Source: Streptococcus mitis (lineage in GTDB: Bacteria; Bacillota; Bacilli; Lactobacillales; Streptococcaceae). From it: a stretch of 64,000 bases of DNA. Shown here piece by piece: positions 30,450-39,662 of the stretch (positions within the stretch are counted from its first letter, which is position 1; each line of letters starts with the position of its first letter). The position numbers and the translations under genes were made by a program. The stretch covers positions 1-64,000 of the forward strand of contig NZ_JPFV01000015.1 in assembly GCF_000722685.1 (NCBI RefSeq), in the 5' to 3' direction. Below the pieces are notes generated by a model that saw nothing but the letters and a program-made list of their open reading frames with translations, searched no databases and was not told the DNA's origin.

Positions 30450-31817
30450 TTATTCTTTTTCTTGATATTTGGGTAAGAAGGTTTCCATCAAGAAGGAAGT
30501 ATCGTAATCCCCAGCAATGACATTGCGATCTGAAATGAGGTCAAGCTGGAAATCAGCATTGGTCTGCACCCCCTCTATCTCTAGTTCATAGAGGGCACGT
30601 TGCATTTTCATCAAGGCATCAAAACGATTTTCGCCGTGAACGATGACTTTGGCAATCATACTATCATAATAAGGCGGAATGGTGTAGCCTGGATAAACTG
30701 CTGAATCCACGCGCAAGCCAACTCCCCCACTTGGCAGATAGAGATTGGTAATCTTACCTGGACTTGGAGCAAAGTTGAAGGCTGGATTTTCTGCATTGAT
30801 ACGACATTCAATAGCATGACCACGTAGGACAATATCCTCTTGCTTAACAGACAGAGGTTGACCTGTCGCAATGCGAATTTGTTCCTTAACGATATCCACA
30901 CCTGAAACAAATTCTGTTACTGGATGTTCTACTTGTACACGAGTATTCATCTCCATGAAATAGAAATTGCCACTAGCTTCATCAAGAAGAAACTCAATGG
31001 TCCCTGCATTCTCATAACCAACAGACTCTGCCGCTCGAACAGCCGCAGCACCAATTTCATTGCGTAGCGTTTTCCCAATTGCAATCGAAGGACTTTCTTC
31101 TAAAACTTTTTGGTTATTCCGTTGAAGAGAGCAATCTCGTTCCCCCAAATGGATTACATTTCCATGTTCATCTCCTAGGATTTGAACCTCGATGTGACGA
31201 GCTGGATAGATAACCCGTTCTATGTACATGGCACCATTGCCATAATTGGCCTTGGCTTCACTTGAGGCTGTTTCAAAGGCTGAAACAAGGTCTTCTGGTT
31301 TTTCAACCTTGCGAATCCCTTTCCCACCACCACCTGCTGAAGCCTTGAGCATAACAGGGTAGCCAATTTTTTCAGCAACAATCAAGGCTTCCTCAGAGTT
31401 ATGCACTTCTCCATCCGAACCCGGAATGACGGGCACGCCTGCTTTAATCATCTGAGCACGTGCATTAATCTTGTCCCCCATCATATCCATAACATGGCCA
31501 GATGGACCGATAAACTTGATGCCAACCTCTTCACACATGGTTGCAAATTTGGAGTTTTCACTGAGAAATCCAAAACCAGGGTGAATCGCTTCTGCTTCAG
31601 TCAAGACTGCAGCTGATAGAACCGCATTAATGTTAAGATAAGACTCAGTTGCCTTACCAGGGCCAATACAAACCGCCTCATCTGCTAAAAGCGTATGAAG
31701 GGCTTCCTTATCGGCAGTTGAATAGACCGCTACCGTCGCAATCCCCAATTCACGCGCCGCACGAATAATACGAACCGCAATTTCACCGCGATTGGCAATT
31801 AAAATTTTTCGAAACAT
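30450..31817 (-). CDS. accC: Acetyl-CoA carboxylase, biotin carboxylase subunit
   Basis: This 455-residue ATP-grasp enzyme carboxylates the biotin on AccB. The N-terminal FRKILIANRGEIAVRIIRAA, the glycine-rich ATP loop ASAGGGGKGIR, EMNTRVQVEHPVTE and RGHAIECRINAE are the normal signatures. GGAGG lies six bases before the ATG. It sits between fabZ (11 bases upstream) and accD in the usual streptococcal order. Confidence 0.97.
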   Translation of the reverse strand: MFRKILIANRGEIAVRIIRAARELGIATVAVYSTADKEALHTLLADEAVCIGPGKATESYLNINAVLSAAVLTEAEAIHPGFGFLSENSKFATMCEEVGIKFIGPSGHVMDMMGDKINARAQMIKAGVPVIPGSDGEVHNSEEALIVAEKIGYPVMLKASAGGGGKGIRKVEKPEDLVSAFETASSEAKANYGNGAMYIERVIYPARHIEVQILGDEHGNVIHLGERDCSLQRNNQKVLEESPSIAIGKTLRNEIGAAAVRAAESVGYENAGTIEFLLDEASGNFYFMEMNTRVQVEHPVTEFVSGVDIVKEQIRIATGQPLSVKQEDIVLRGHAIECRINAENPAFNFAPSPGKITNLYLPSGGVGLRVDSAVYPGYTIPPYYDSMIAKVIVHGENRFDALMKMQRALYELEIEGVQTNADFQLDLISDRNVIAGDYDTSFLMETFLPKYQEKE

Positions 31818-31828
31818 GGAGAACCTCC

Positions 31829-32251
31829 TTAGTTCCCTATTGCAAAGGTGAGAGTACCACTAGCTGCAAGCTTGCCATCCACTTCAGCCTTTGCTTCAAC
31901 CACAGCGATGGTACCGCGACGTTTTACAAAAGTCGCCGTCATAACCAATTGGTCGCCTGGTACAACTTGCTTCTTGAATTTAACCTTGTCCATACCAGCG
32001 TAAAAGACCAGTTTTCCTTTATTTTCAGGTTTTGACAACTCCAAGACACCAGCTGTTTGCGCCAAGGCTTCCATGATCAGAACACCTGGCATAACTGGGT
32101 ATTGAGGAAAATGACCGTTAAAGAAAGGCTCATTGATGGTCACATTTTTGATGGCAACAATGGTGTCTTCGCTCACTTCCAAGACACGGTCTACTAGGAG
32201 CATGGGATAACGATGGGGTAGAGCTTCTTTGATTCCTTGAATATCGATCAT
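31829..32251 (-). CDS. fabZ: 3-hydroxyacyl-ACP dehydratase FabZ
   Basis: This 140-residue hot-dog-fold enzyme dehydrates 3-hydroxyacyl-ACP to trans-2-enoyl-ACP. The active-site His47 ([13 protein letters not shown]) and Glu61 (MEALAQ) are in place, and [13 protein letters not shown] is typical of the N-terminus. It overlaps accB by four bases. In streptococci, FabZ works with FabM, encoded at 38668-39453, which shunts part of its product to unsaturated acids. Confidence 0.96.
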   Translation of the reverse strand: MIDIQGIKEALPHRYPMLLVDRVLEVSEDTIVAIKNVTINEPFFNGHFPQYPVMPGVLIMEALAQTAGVLELSKPENKGKLVFYAGMDKVKFKKQVVPGDQLVMTATFVKRRGTIAVVEAKAEVDGKLAASGTLTFAIGN

Positions 32252-32733
32252 TTGATACGTACCAATCCTTTACCAAACTCAACCATTTCTTCATTAGAAA
32301 CGAGAATTTCCGTTACCACACCATCCTTAGGTGCTGGAATTTCATTCATGACTTTCATGGCTTCGATGATTACCAATGTTTGACCTTTTTTGACACTATC
32401 ACCAACTGTGACGAAGGCAGGTTTATCAGGACCAGCAGCCAAGTAAGCCACCCCAACAAGTGGACTCTCTACAACATCCCCCTCAGCAACTACACTTGCT
32501 TCAGCTGGAGCCGAAGTTTCTTCTACTACAGTCTCTGCTGGAGCAGATGTAGGAGCTACTGGACTTGGTGTTGCTAGAACGGATGCTGGAGCGACTTGAG
32601 CTGCAACTTCAGGAACAGGTCTCGCTTCATTCTTGCTAAACTGCAACTCATCCGTCCCATTTTTATAAGAAAATTCTCTCAAACTTGACTGGTCAAATTG
32701 GGCCATCAAGTCTTTAATATCGTTTAAATTCAT
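32248..32733 (-). CDS. accB: Acetyl-CoA carboxylase biotin carboxyl carrier protein
   Basis: This 161-residue carrier has Lys127, in EAMKVMNEI, as the biotinylation site in the C-terminal beta-barrel domain. A flexible Ala/Pro/Val/Glu-rich linker spans about residues 40-85, and the N-terminal [20 protein letters not shown] is typical. It swings between AccC and AccAD. It overlaps fabZ by four bases and lies two bases after fabF, so all three are coupled. Confidence 0.96.
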   Translation of the reverse strand: MNLNDIKDLMAQFDQSSLREFSYKNGTDELQFSKNEARPVPEVAAQVAPASVLATPSPVAPTSAPAETVVEETSAPAEASVVAEGDVVESPLVGVAYLAAGPDKPAFVTVGDSVKKGQTLVIIEAMKVMNEIPAPKDGVVTEILVSNEEMVEFGKGLVRIK

Positions 32734-32735
32734 AC

Positions 32736-33971
32736 TTATTTATTCTCCCAACGTTTGAAAGCAAGAACTGCATTGTGGCCACCAAAACCAAAGGTATTTG
32801 AAATGGCGTATGGAATTTCTTGCTCCAAGCCTTGTCCATAAACGACATTGGCTTCGATATAATCTGATACTTCACTTGTTCCAGCTGTCATTGGTACAAA
32901 GTTATGACGCATAGCTTCGATTGTGACAATAGCTTCTACTGCACCTGCAGCACCCAGCAAATGTCCTGTAAAAGACTTGGTTGATGATACAGGTACTTCC
33001 TTACCAAGAACAGCTACGATCGCACCACTTTCTCCTTTTTCATTAGCAGGAGTTGACGTTCCGTGAGCATTGACATAGGCTACTTGCTCTGGAGAAATCT
33101 CAGCTTCTTCCAAGGCTAGTTTGATGGCCTTGATAGCTCCCTGACCTTTTGGATGTGGTGAAGTCATGTGGTAGGCATCACAAGTATTTCCGTAACCAAC
33201 CACTTCAGCCAGGATAGTAGCGCCACGTTTTTCAGCGTGTTCAAGACTTTCAAGAACCAACATCCCTGAACCTTCACCCATAACAAACCCATTGCGATCC
33301 TTGTCAAATGGAATGGAAGCACGAGTTGGGTCCTCTGTAGTTGAGAGAGCAGTCAGTGCTTGAAAACCGGCGATAGCAAAAGGTGTGATAGAGGCTTCTG
33401 AACCACCTACCAACATAACATCTTGGAAACCAAACTTAATTGAGCGGAAGGCATCCCCAATCGCGTCATTTGATGAAGCGCAGGCAGTATTGATGGATTT
33501 ACAAACACCGTTTGCTCCAAAACGCATAGCAACATTTCCTGAAGCCATATTTGGTAAGGCTTTTGGAAGGGTCAATGGTTTCACACGTTTTGGTCCTTTG
33601 TCACGGAGTCGAAGCACTTGATCTTCAATTTCCTTGATTCCACCAATACCAGAGGCAACGATAACACCAAAACGATCCTTGTCAAGAGCCTCTACATCCA
33701 GATTGGCATGGTTGACAGCCTCTTGGGCTGCATACAAGGCATACAAAGAATAGTTATCAAAACGGTTGGTATCTTTCTTAACAAAGTATTTATCAAAAGG
33801 AAAATCTTGGATTTCTGCTGCATTATGCACATCAAAGTTACTATGATCAAATTTTGTAATTGGACCAATTCCGATTTTTCCAGTTGTCAAACTATTCCAA
33901 AATTCTTCTGGTGTATTTCCGATTGGAGATGTCACTCCATAACCTGTTACTACTACACGATTTAGTTTCAT
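32736..33971 (-). CDS. fabF: 3-oxoacyl-ACP synthase II
   Basis: This 411-residue condensing enzyme elongates acyl-ACP with malonyl-ACP. The Cys-His-His triad is visible: Cys164 in NTACASSNDAIG, then NAHGTSTPANE and FTGHLLGAAGAVE. The C-terminus has ISNTFGFGGHNAVL. In bacteria with this pathway FabF also sets unsaturated-chain elongation. It lies 21 bases after fabG and two before accB. Confidence 0.97.
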   Translation of the reverse strand: MKLNRVVVTGYGVTSPIGNTPEEFWNSLTTGKIGIGPITKFDHSNFDVHNAAEIQDFPFDKYFVKKDTNRFDNYSLYALYAAQEAVNHANLDVEALDKDRFGVIVASGIGGIKEIEDQVLRLRDKGPKRVKPLTLPKALPNMASGNVAMRFGANGVCKSINTACASSNDAIGDAFRSIKFGFQDVMLVGGSEASITPFAIAGFQALTALSTTEDPTRASIPFDKDRNGFVMGEGSGMLVLESLEHAEKRGATILAEVVGYGNTCDAYHMTSPHPKGQGAIKAIKLALEEAEISPEQVAYVNAHGTSTPANEKGESGAIVAVLGKEVPVSSTKSFTGHLLGAAGAVEAIVTIEAMRHNFVPMTAGTSEVSDYIEANVVYGQGLEQEIPYAISNTFGFGGHNAVLAFKRWENK

Positions 33972-33992
33972 CTTTTTTACCTCTAGCTTCTG

Positions 33993-34724
33993 CTACATAC
34001 TGAGGCCACCATCAATGGCAACCACTTGACCAGTTAGATAATCTTGGCCTGCTAAAAATACTGTTAAATCTGCAACTTGTTCTGCTTGCCCAAATTCTTT
34101 CATAGGAATTTGCGCCAACATGGCATCTTTTACCTTGTCTGATAGGACTGCTGTCATATCGGACTCAATCATTCCAGGTGCGATAGCATTAACCCTGATA
34201 TTGCGATTGGCCACTTCACGCGCCACAGACTTGGTAAAACCAATCAAACCAGCCTTAGAAGCAGCATAATTAGCTTGACCGATATTTCCCATCAAACCAA
34301 CAACACTAGACATATTAATGATAGCACCTTTTCTGGCTTTCATCATCGGTTTCAAGACTGATTGTGTCATGTTAAAGGCGCCAGTCAGGTTAACCTTGAG
34401 CACTTTTTCAAAATCTGCTTCTGTCATCTTGAGCATCAGGGTATCTTGGGTAATTCCTGCATTGTTAACCAAAACATCTACTGAACCCAGCTCTGCAATA
34501 GCTTGCTCAACCATACGCTTAGCGTCTGCAAAATCAGACACATCACCTGAAATAGGAACTACCTTGACACCGTAGTCTGAAAATTCAGCGAGCAATTCTT
34601 CTGAGATAGGCCCACGACTGTTTAAGACGATGTTGGCCCCTACTTGAGCAAACTTATGGGCAATAGCAAGACCAATTCCACGACTCGAACCTGTAACAAA
34701 GATATTCTTATTTTTTAGTTGCAT
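33993..34724 (-). CDS. fabG: 3-oxoacyl-ACP reductase
   Basis: This 243-residue short-chain dehydrogenase reduces 3-oxoacyl-ACP with NADPH. It has the nucleotide loop VTGSSRGIGLAIA, NNAGITQD, the catalytic serine in INMSSVVGLMG, and the YAASKAGL (YxxxK) motif, and it ends TGQVVAIDGGLSM. It sits between fabD (42 bases) and fabF in the elongation cluster. Confidence 0.97.
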   Translation of the reverse strand: MQLKNKNIFVTGSSRGIGLAIAHKFAQVGANIVLNSRGPISEELLAEFSDYGVKVVPISGDVSDFADAKRMVEQAIAELGSVDVLVNNAGITQDTLMLKMTEADFEKVLKVNLTGAFNMTQSVLKPMMKARKGAIINMSSVVGLMGNIGQANYAASKAGLIGFTKSVAREVANRNIRVNAIAPGMIESDMTAVLSDKVKDAMLAQIPMKEFGQAEQVADLTVFLAGQDYLTGQVVAIDGGLSM

Positions 34725-34766
34725 TCTTTTCTCCTGTTTCCTCTTGTATTTATGGGAGAAGGATTA

Positions 34767-35687
34767 CTAGTTTCCTAGAAGAGCTTCCAAGCTCGCCTGA
34801 TCTTCAACAGTGGCTAGTTTAGCCCTTTTATCAATTTTTTTCACAAAGCCTGACAAAACTTTCCCGGGTCCAATCTCGATAAAGTTGGTTACTCCTGCTT
34901 CTTGCATAACTGCAATACTCTCATAGAAACGAACCGGTTCCTTGATCTGACGCGTCAAGAGTGGAGCAATGTCTTCTTTTTTCATGACCGTAGCTTCTGT
35001 ATTGCCAACTAGGGGACAAGTAAAATCTGAAAAACTTACTTGAGCTAGAGTTTCAGCTAGTTTTTGGCTAGCAGGCTCAAGGAGAGCGGTATGAAAGGGA
35101 CCTGACACCTTGAGAGGAATCAAGCGCTTGGCACCAGCTTCCTGCAAGAGTTCAACAGCTCTGTCAACCGCAACCACTTCTCCACCAATCACGATTTGTG
35201 CAGGTGTGTTATAGTTGGCTGGGGTAACCACTCCAAGTTCAGAAGCTTTTTGACAGGCTTCCTCAATGACCTCTACTGGCGTATTGAGAACTGCGACCAT
35301 CTTGCCAGAACCAGCAGGAGCCGCTTCTTCCATATAGGCTCCACGCTTAGCTACCAAGGCAACCGCATCTTCAAACTCCAAGGCACCGCTGGCCACCAAG
35401 GCAGAATATTCTCCAAGGGACAAACCAGCAACCATATCAGGCTGATAGCCCTTCTCTTGCAATAAACGGTAGATAGCAACTGAAGTCGCTAAAATAGCTG
35501 GTTGGGTATAGCGGGTCTGATTGAGTTTTTCTGCTTCTGTATCGATGAGATGACGCAAATCATAACCGAGTACCTGACTGGCTTGATCAATCGTTTCTTT
35601 GACAATCGGATACTGATCATAAAGATCCCGTCCCATCCCTAGATACTGGGTACCTTGACCAGCAAATAAAAAAGCTGTTTTAGTCAT
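34767..35687 (-). CDS. fabD: Malonyl-CoA:ACP transacylase
   Basis: This 306-residue enzyme moves malonyl from CoA to ACP. The nucleophile Ser90 lies in AGLSLGEYSAL. FLFAGQGTQYLGMGRDLY begins the protein, and the catalytic histidine lies in SGPFHTALLEP. It overlaps fabK by eight bases, so translation is coupled. Confidence 0.97.
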   Translation of the reverse strand: MTKTAFLFAGQGTQYLGMGRDLYDQYPIVKETIDQASQVLGYDLRHLIDTEAEKLNQTRYTQPAILATSVAIYRLLQEKGYQPDMVAGLSLGEYSALVASGALEFEDAVALVAKRGAYMEEAAPAGSGKMVAVLNTPVEVIEEACQKASELGVVTPANYNTPAQIVIGGEVVAVDRAVELLQEAGAKRLIPLKVSGPFHTALLEPASQKLAETLAQVSFSDFTCPLVGNTEATVMKKEDIAPLLTRQIKEPVRFYESIAVMQEAGVTNFIEIGPGKVLSGFVKKIDKRAKLATVEDQASLEALLGN

Positions 35688-36654
35688 TTCTTACAACTCC
35701 TGCCCAACGAGAGGCTTCTTCTTGAATTTTCTTAGCTGCTCCATAGTACAAATCTTTTAGGATTTCTTCAGCTGTTTCTTCTTTAGAAACAAGCCCTGCA
35801 ATTTGACCTGCCATGACTGATCCACCATCCACATCTCCGTGAACAACTGCTTTGGCTAGGGCACCTGCTCCCATTTGTTCAAAGATTTCTAAATCAGGAT
35901 TTTCCTGTTTAAAGGCATCTTTCTCAGCTTTTTCAAAATCACGAGTCAATTGATTTTTAATCGCACGAACAGCATGTCCAAAGTGTTGAGCTGAAATCGT
36001 AGTATCAATATCTCTAGCTTTTAAAATTTTCGCCTTATAATTTGGATGGGCATTAGACTCTTTTGCAACGACAAAACGCGTTCCAACCTGAACAGCCTCT
36101 GCACCTAGCATAAAGCCAGCTGCAGCACCTTCACCATCCGCAATCCCTCCTGCAGCAATAACAGGAATAGATACAGCTGCGGCTACCTGGCGCACCAAGG
36201 TCATGGTTGTTAATTTACCGATATGCCCCCCAGCTTCCATTCCTTCTGCAATAACAGCATCCGCACCAATTTTCTCCATGCGTTTAGCTAGGGCAACACT
36301 AGGTACAACAGGAATAACTGTAATACCAGCTTCATGGAAGCGTTCCATGTATTTACCAGGATTTCCTGCCCCTGTTGTAACCACCTTAACACCTTCCTCG
36401 ATAACAAGATCTACAATATCTTCCACAAAAGGAGATAAAAGCATGATGTTGACACCAAAGGGTTTATCCGTCAATGATTTGATCTTATCAATATTAGCTT
36501 TGACAACTTCTTTAGGGGCATTTCCCCCACCGATAATGCCTAGCCCTCCAGCCTTGGAAACAGCCCCTGCCAAATCACCATCAGCAACCCAAGCCATTCC
36601 TCCTTGAAAGATAGGATAATCAATGTTCAATAATTCTGTAATACGCGTTTTCAT
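35680..36654 (-). CDS. fabK: FMN-dependent enoyl-ACP reductase II
   Basis: This 324-residue flavoprotein carries out the last step of each elongation cycle; streptococci use FabK instead of FabI. It is a TIM-barrel protein of the nitronate-monooxygenase type: YPIFQGGMAWVADGDLAGAV, GAGNPGKYM, EGMEAGGHIGKL, GGIADGEGAAAGFMLGAEAV. GGAGG lies just before the ATG. It heads the second fab transcription unit, behind an intergenic region with a FabT-type site and a BOX element. Confidence 0.97.
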   Translation of the reverse strand: MKTRITELLNIDYPIFQGGMAWVADGDLAGAVSKAGGLGIIGGGNAPKEVVKANIDKIKSLTDKPFGVNIMLLSPFVEDIVDLVIEEGVKVVTTGAGNPGKYMERFHEAGITVIPVVPSVALAKRMEKIGADAVIAEGMEAGGHIGKLTTMTLVRQVAAAVSIPVIAAGGIADGEGAAAGFMLGAEAVQVGTRFVVAKESNAHPNYKAKILKARDIDTTISAQHFGHAVRAIKNQLTRDFEKAEKDAFKQENPDLEIFEQMGAGALAKAVVHGDVDGGSVMAGQIAGLVSKEETAEEILKDLYYGAAKKIQEEASRWAGVVRND

Positions 36655-36700
36655 AGTGCCTCCATCGTTTCTTGCTTACGTAATAGTTCGATACTGTCAT

Positions 36701-36717
36701 AATTTGAAAATCAAACT
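36701..36717. promoter_or_regulatory. FabT operator upstream of fabK
   Basis: AATTTGAAAATCAAACT is a near-perfect palindrome (TTTGA-nnn-TCAAA) of the type bound by the FabT repressor with acyl-ACP, about 50 bases before the fabK ATG. FabT control of fabK and of its own operon is established in pneumococci. The site here is recognised from its shape. Confidence 0.65.
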
Positions 36718-36772
36718 ATTGCCTAAACAAGAGGGAGCGGGTTTCCCTACTCCTTCTATTTGTATTCTGCTT

Positions 36773-36887
36773 ATACTCTTCGAAAATCTCTTCAAACAAC
36801 ATCAGCTCTATTTGCAACCTCAAAACAGTGTTTTGAGCAGTCTGCGACTAGCTTCCTAGTTTGCTCTTTGATTTTCATTGAGTATTA
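36773..36887. repeat. BOX element between acpP and fabK
   Basis: It starts ATACTCTTCGAAAATCTCTT (boxA) and ends CATTGAGTATTA (boxC), with one TCAAAACAGTGTTTTGAG hairpin core. The acpP stop codon (36885-36887) lies in its last bases, repeating the arrangement seen at accA. Confidence 0.9.
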
Positions 36888-37109
36888 TTTTGTTTGCTCT
36901 TCAACGTAGGCAACCAAGTCACCAACTGTTTTCAAGTCATCTTCTGCTTCGATTTGGATATCAAAAGCATCTTCGATTTCTGAGATTACTTGGAACAAGT
37001 CCAATGAATCTGCGTCCAAATCATCAAAAGTTGATTCAAGTGTTACTTCTGATGCGTCTTTCCCAAGTTCTTCAACGATAATTTCTTGTACTTTTTCAAA
37101 TACTGCCAT
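36885..37109 (-). CDS. acpP: Acyl carrier protein
   Basis: This is a 74-residue acidic carrier. Ser35 in DADSLDLFQ carries the phosphopantetheine arm to which growing acyl chains are attached. Helical content and acidity (EEDAFDI-type segments) are normal. AAAGGAG lies about seven bases before the ATG. It lies between fabH and fabK, so fabT-fabH-acpP form one unit, and the BOX directly after it marks the boundary to the fabK unit. Confidence 0.96.
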   Translation of the reverse strand: MAVFEKVQEIIVEELGKDASEVTLESTFDDLDADSLDLFQVISEIEDAFDIQIEAEDDLKTVGDLVAYVEEQTK

Positions 37110-37167
37110 GATAGGACTCCTTTAAAATAAATAGTTTTTTATAACAATGTGTTCACCACATGATTAC

Positions 37168-38142
37168 CTAAATTGTAAGAATGAGCGTGCCCCAGGTCAA
37201 GCCTCCACCGAAGCCTGATAAAAGAACAGTCTGGCTACCGTCTAAACGGATGAGGCCTTGTTCTACACACTCTGAAAGTAAAATCGGGATACTTGCTGCA
37301 CTGGTATTGCCATATTCCATCATATTGGCTGGAAGTTTGTCTCGGTCGACACCGATTTTTCTAGCCATCTTATCCAAAATACGGTCATTAGCCTGATGAA
37401 GTAGCAGATAATCCAAGTCTGTCGCCTCTACAGGAGATTCTTCAATAGTTTGTTTGATAGACTTAGCTACATCTCGAATGGTAAAATCAAAGACCGCGCG
37501 CCCATCCATCTTCAAAAATGAATCTGCATTTTCTCGATCTGAAAATGGAGATTGCAAGCCTGAATATCCATAAGTTAGACACTCGCTACGACTCCCATCA
37601 CTATTAAGACTCTCAGCTAAGAAATGCTCTTGCTCGCTAGCTTCTAGCAAGACTCCACCAGCACCATCTCCAAACAAGACAGCTGTTGATCGGTCCGACC
37701 AATCGACTGCCTTAGAGAGGGTTTCACTACCAATCACTAAGCCTTTTTGAAAGCGACCAGAAGCGATAAACTTTTCAGCAGTTGATAAAGCAAATACAAA
37801 TCCACTGCAAGCAGCTGTTAGGTCAAAAGCAAAAGCTTTTTTGGCACCAATATTAGCTTGGACACGAGCAGCTGTAGAGGGCATCATCGAATCTGGAGTG
37901 ATGGTAGCTAGGATGATAAAATCCAGCTCTTCTCCTGTGATTCCAGCTTTTTTCATCAGTTTCTTCGCAACCTCTGTAGCCAAATCACTGGTAGATTCTG
38001 TTCTTGAAATATGCCTTTGTCGTATTCCCGTCCGACTTGAAATCCACTCATCATTGGTATCCATAATCTGAGCCAAATCATGATTTGTAACCACTTGCTC
38101 TGGCACATAATGAGCAACCTGGCTTATTTTTGCAAAAGCCAT
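37168..38142 (-). CDS. fabH: 3-oxoacyl-ACP synthase III
   Basis: This 324-residue enzyme starts fatty-acid synthesis by condensing acetyl-CoA with malonyl-ACP. Cys112 ([11 protein letters not shown]), the histidine in [10 protein letters not shown] and the asparagine in [11 protein letters not shown] form the catalytic triad. It overlaps the fabT stop by one base (TAATG). The acpP gene follows after 58 bases. Confidence 0.97.
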   Translation of the reverse strand: MAFAKISQVAHYVPEQVVTNHDLAQIMDTNDEWISSRTGIRQRHISRTESTSDLATEVAKKLMKKAGITGEELDFIILATITPDSMMPSTAARVQANIGAKKAFAFDLTAACSGFVFALSTAEKFIASGRFQKGLVIGSETLSKAVDWSDRSTAVLFGDGAGGVLLEASEQEHFLAESLNSDGSRSECLTYGYSGLQSPFSDRENADSFLKMDGRAVFDFTIRDVAKSIKQTIEESPVEATDLDYLLLHQANDRILDKMARKIGVDRDKLPANMMEYGNTSAASIPILLSECVEQGLIRLDGSQTVLLSGFGGGLTWGTLILTI

Positions 38143-38576
38143 TATTTCAAATCCTCCAAAAATTGATAAAGTTTCGTCAAACCTTTGCCCATAACCTCAG
38201 TTTCTTCCTTGCTCATACCGTCGATAATATTTTCAACCATGGCCTTATGGAAGCGTTTATGTAGTCTATGAACCAAGCGACCCTTCTTTGTCAAATGCAG
38301 ATGCACCACACGACGATCCTGCTCTGAACGAATGCGTTCAATGTACCCCTTACGTTCGAGATTATTTAAACTCGTCGTAACAGTCCCAAGAGTCACCATC
38401 AACTCTTTTGACACTTGACTTGGCGTCACGTCTGGGAATTTTCCAATTACATCGATTGTATGGACTTCTTTGATGGAGATATCTTTGAAACGACTACCCC
38501 TCAAGCTAACTTCCTCGATGACGAGGACATTGTTAAATATAGATGTTAAATATTCATTAATTCGTTGGTAGTCCAA
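38142..38576 (-). CDS. fabT: MarR-family repressor of fatty acid synthesis
   Basis: This 144-residue MarR-type regulator represses the fab genes when loaded with long-chain acyl-ACP. The winged helix-turn-helix spans [20 protein letters not shown] and [20 protein letters not shown] start it at the TTG at 38574-38576 (then DYQRINEY) because AAGGAGG lies nine bases before it. An in-frame TTG seven codons earlier would put the ribosome-binding site inside the gene. It has its own promoter directly after fabM. Confidence 0.94.
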   Translation of the reverse strand: MDYQRINEYLTSIFNNVLVIEEVSLRGSRFKDISIKEVHTIDVIGKFPDVTPSQVSKELMVTLGTVTTSLNNLERKGYIERIRSEQDRRVVHLHLTKKGRLVHRLHKRFHKAMVENIIDGMSKEETEVMGKGLTKLYQFLEDLK

Positions 38577-38601
38577 TCTCTTTTCCCTCCTTTTCAAAAA
38601 A

Positions 38602-38659
38602 CTTTCACAATCAAAACATTTGACAAAGGAATTATATCAAACTTCAAAGAATGGTGCAA
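38602..38659 (-). promoter_or_regulatory. fabT: fabT promoter with possible FabT site
   Basis: Minus strand: TTGCAC (38654-38659), a 17-base spacer and TATAAT (38631-38636), preceded by TGA to give an extended -10. The transcript would start near 38624. Just inside it, TTTTGATTGTGAAAG (38602-38616) resembles an imperfect FabT palindrome, consistent with the known autoregulation of fabT. Confidence 0.65.
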
Positions 38660-38667
38660 GTATTTTC

Positions 38668-39453
38668 TTATTTTCCAGTAAATTTCGGTCTTCTTCTCTC
38701 CGAATGGGCCCGAACTCCTTCTTTGAAATCTTCTGTTTGGGCCAAGGAGTCCTGTAGGTTCAGTTCTAAAGCAGCATAATCTTGCCAATCTTTAAATTGG
38801 CTCTCCCATACCAACTTCTTGATGGCTGCATAAGAATTAGCCGATCCGCGTCTCAATTTTTTAAGAAGCTGTTCTCTCGTCTTTTCAAGTTTATCAGCTT
38901 CACAGATGCGGTAAACAAGCCCCCACTCCAGAGCTTTTTCTGCTGTCAGAGCCTCTCCTGTCATGGCTAATTGAGCAGCACGCGTCACACCAATACTTCG
39001 ACTCAAGAGATGAATCCCACCTGCATCTGGAGCCAAACCAACGCCAACAAAGGCTTGGATAAACTTAGCCTTATCCGTCGCCAGACAGAAGTCTGCAGCA
39101 ACAGCCATATTCGCTGCGGCACCTGCAACAGCCCCATCAACCTCCATCAAGACAGGTTTAGCAATTTGCTTGATTTTATGAGAAATCGTATTGACCAATT
39201 CTGCGATTTTCGTCAATGATGGAATATTATCCTCATCCACTGCTCGCTTCATCTCTACCAAATCTCCTCCAACGGAGAAGACCTTTCCATTGGCATTAAT
39301 TAAGATAAAATGCACAGCTGGATCCTTTTCTGCCAAAGTTAGTGCTTCTAAAATTTCCTCACACATAGGAATATGAAAACCATTTGCAACCTCAGGACGG
39401 TTTAAGGTAAGAATTGCCAAATCCTCTTCAAGCTGATAAATAATGTGCTCCAT
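38668..39453 (-). CDS. fabM: trans-2,cis-3-decenoyl-ACP isomerase
   Basis: This 261-residue enoyl-CoA hydratase/isomerase-fold protein is the streptococcal enzyme that makes the cis double bond of unsaturated fatty acids. [16 protein letters not shown], the oxyanion-hole segment [17 protein letters not shown] and [19 protein letters not shown] are typical of the family. AAAGGAG lies before the ATG. It lies directly upstream of fabT but has its own likely promoter, and FabM is known to be expressed apart from the rest of the cluster in pneumococci. Confidence 0.92.
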   Translation of the reverse strand: MEHIIYQLEEDLAILTLNRPEVANGFHIPMCEEILEALTLAEKDPAVHFILINANGKVFSVGGDLVEMKRAVDEDNIPSLTKIAELVNTISHKIKQIAKPVLMEVDGAVAGAAANMAVAADFCLATDKAKFIQAFVGVGLAPDAGGIHLLSRSIGVTRAAQLAMTGEALTAEKALEWGLVYRICEADKLEKTREQLLKKLRRGSANSYAAIKKLVWESQFKDWQDYAALELNLQDSLAQTEDFKEGVRAHSERRRPKFTGK

Positions 39454-39501
39454 CAGGACTCCTTTTTGTTTACTAAGAGTTTTAAATTATTTTATTTCAA
39501 A

Positions 39502-39530
39502 AGTATATCTTTTTTAAAACTTGAAAGCAA
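39502..39530 (-). promoter_or_regulatory. fabM: Probable fabM promoter
   Basis: Minus strand: TTGCTT (39525-39530), 17 bases, TATACT (39502-39507), about 50 bases before the fabM start. Confidence 0.5.
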
Positions 39531-39561
39531 GAAAAAATCGGCTAAAAGTGTCTCAGCCGAT
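39531..39561 (-). terminator. Minus-strand hairpin upstream of the fabM promoter
   Basis: ATCGGCT/AGCCGAT (39555-39561 and 39537-39543) around an 11-base loop is followed on the minus strand by six T. It has terminator form but lies between the divergent fabM and lysC genes, so no annotated minus-strand gene feeds into it. It may stop antisense transcription coming out of lysC. Confidence 0.5.
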
Positions 39562-39604
39562 AAGAAAGACTCGCTTTATCCTAGAAAGCATCTCATTTTC
39601 TTCA

Positions 39605-39633
39605 TTGAAAAAAGGTTTTCTTTCTGCTATAAT
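39605..39633 (+). promoter_or_regulatory. lysC: lysC promoter
   Basis: TTGAAA (39605-39610), a 17-base spacer and TATAAT (39628-39633) with TGC before the -10 (extended). It ends 29 bases before the lysC ATG, and TAGGAG is the ribosome-binding site. Confidence 0.75.
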
Positions 39634-39662
39634 CGTATAAAATACTTACTTTAGGAGTTCTT

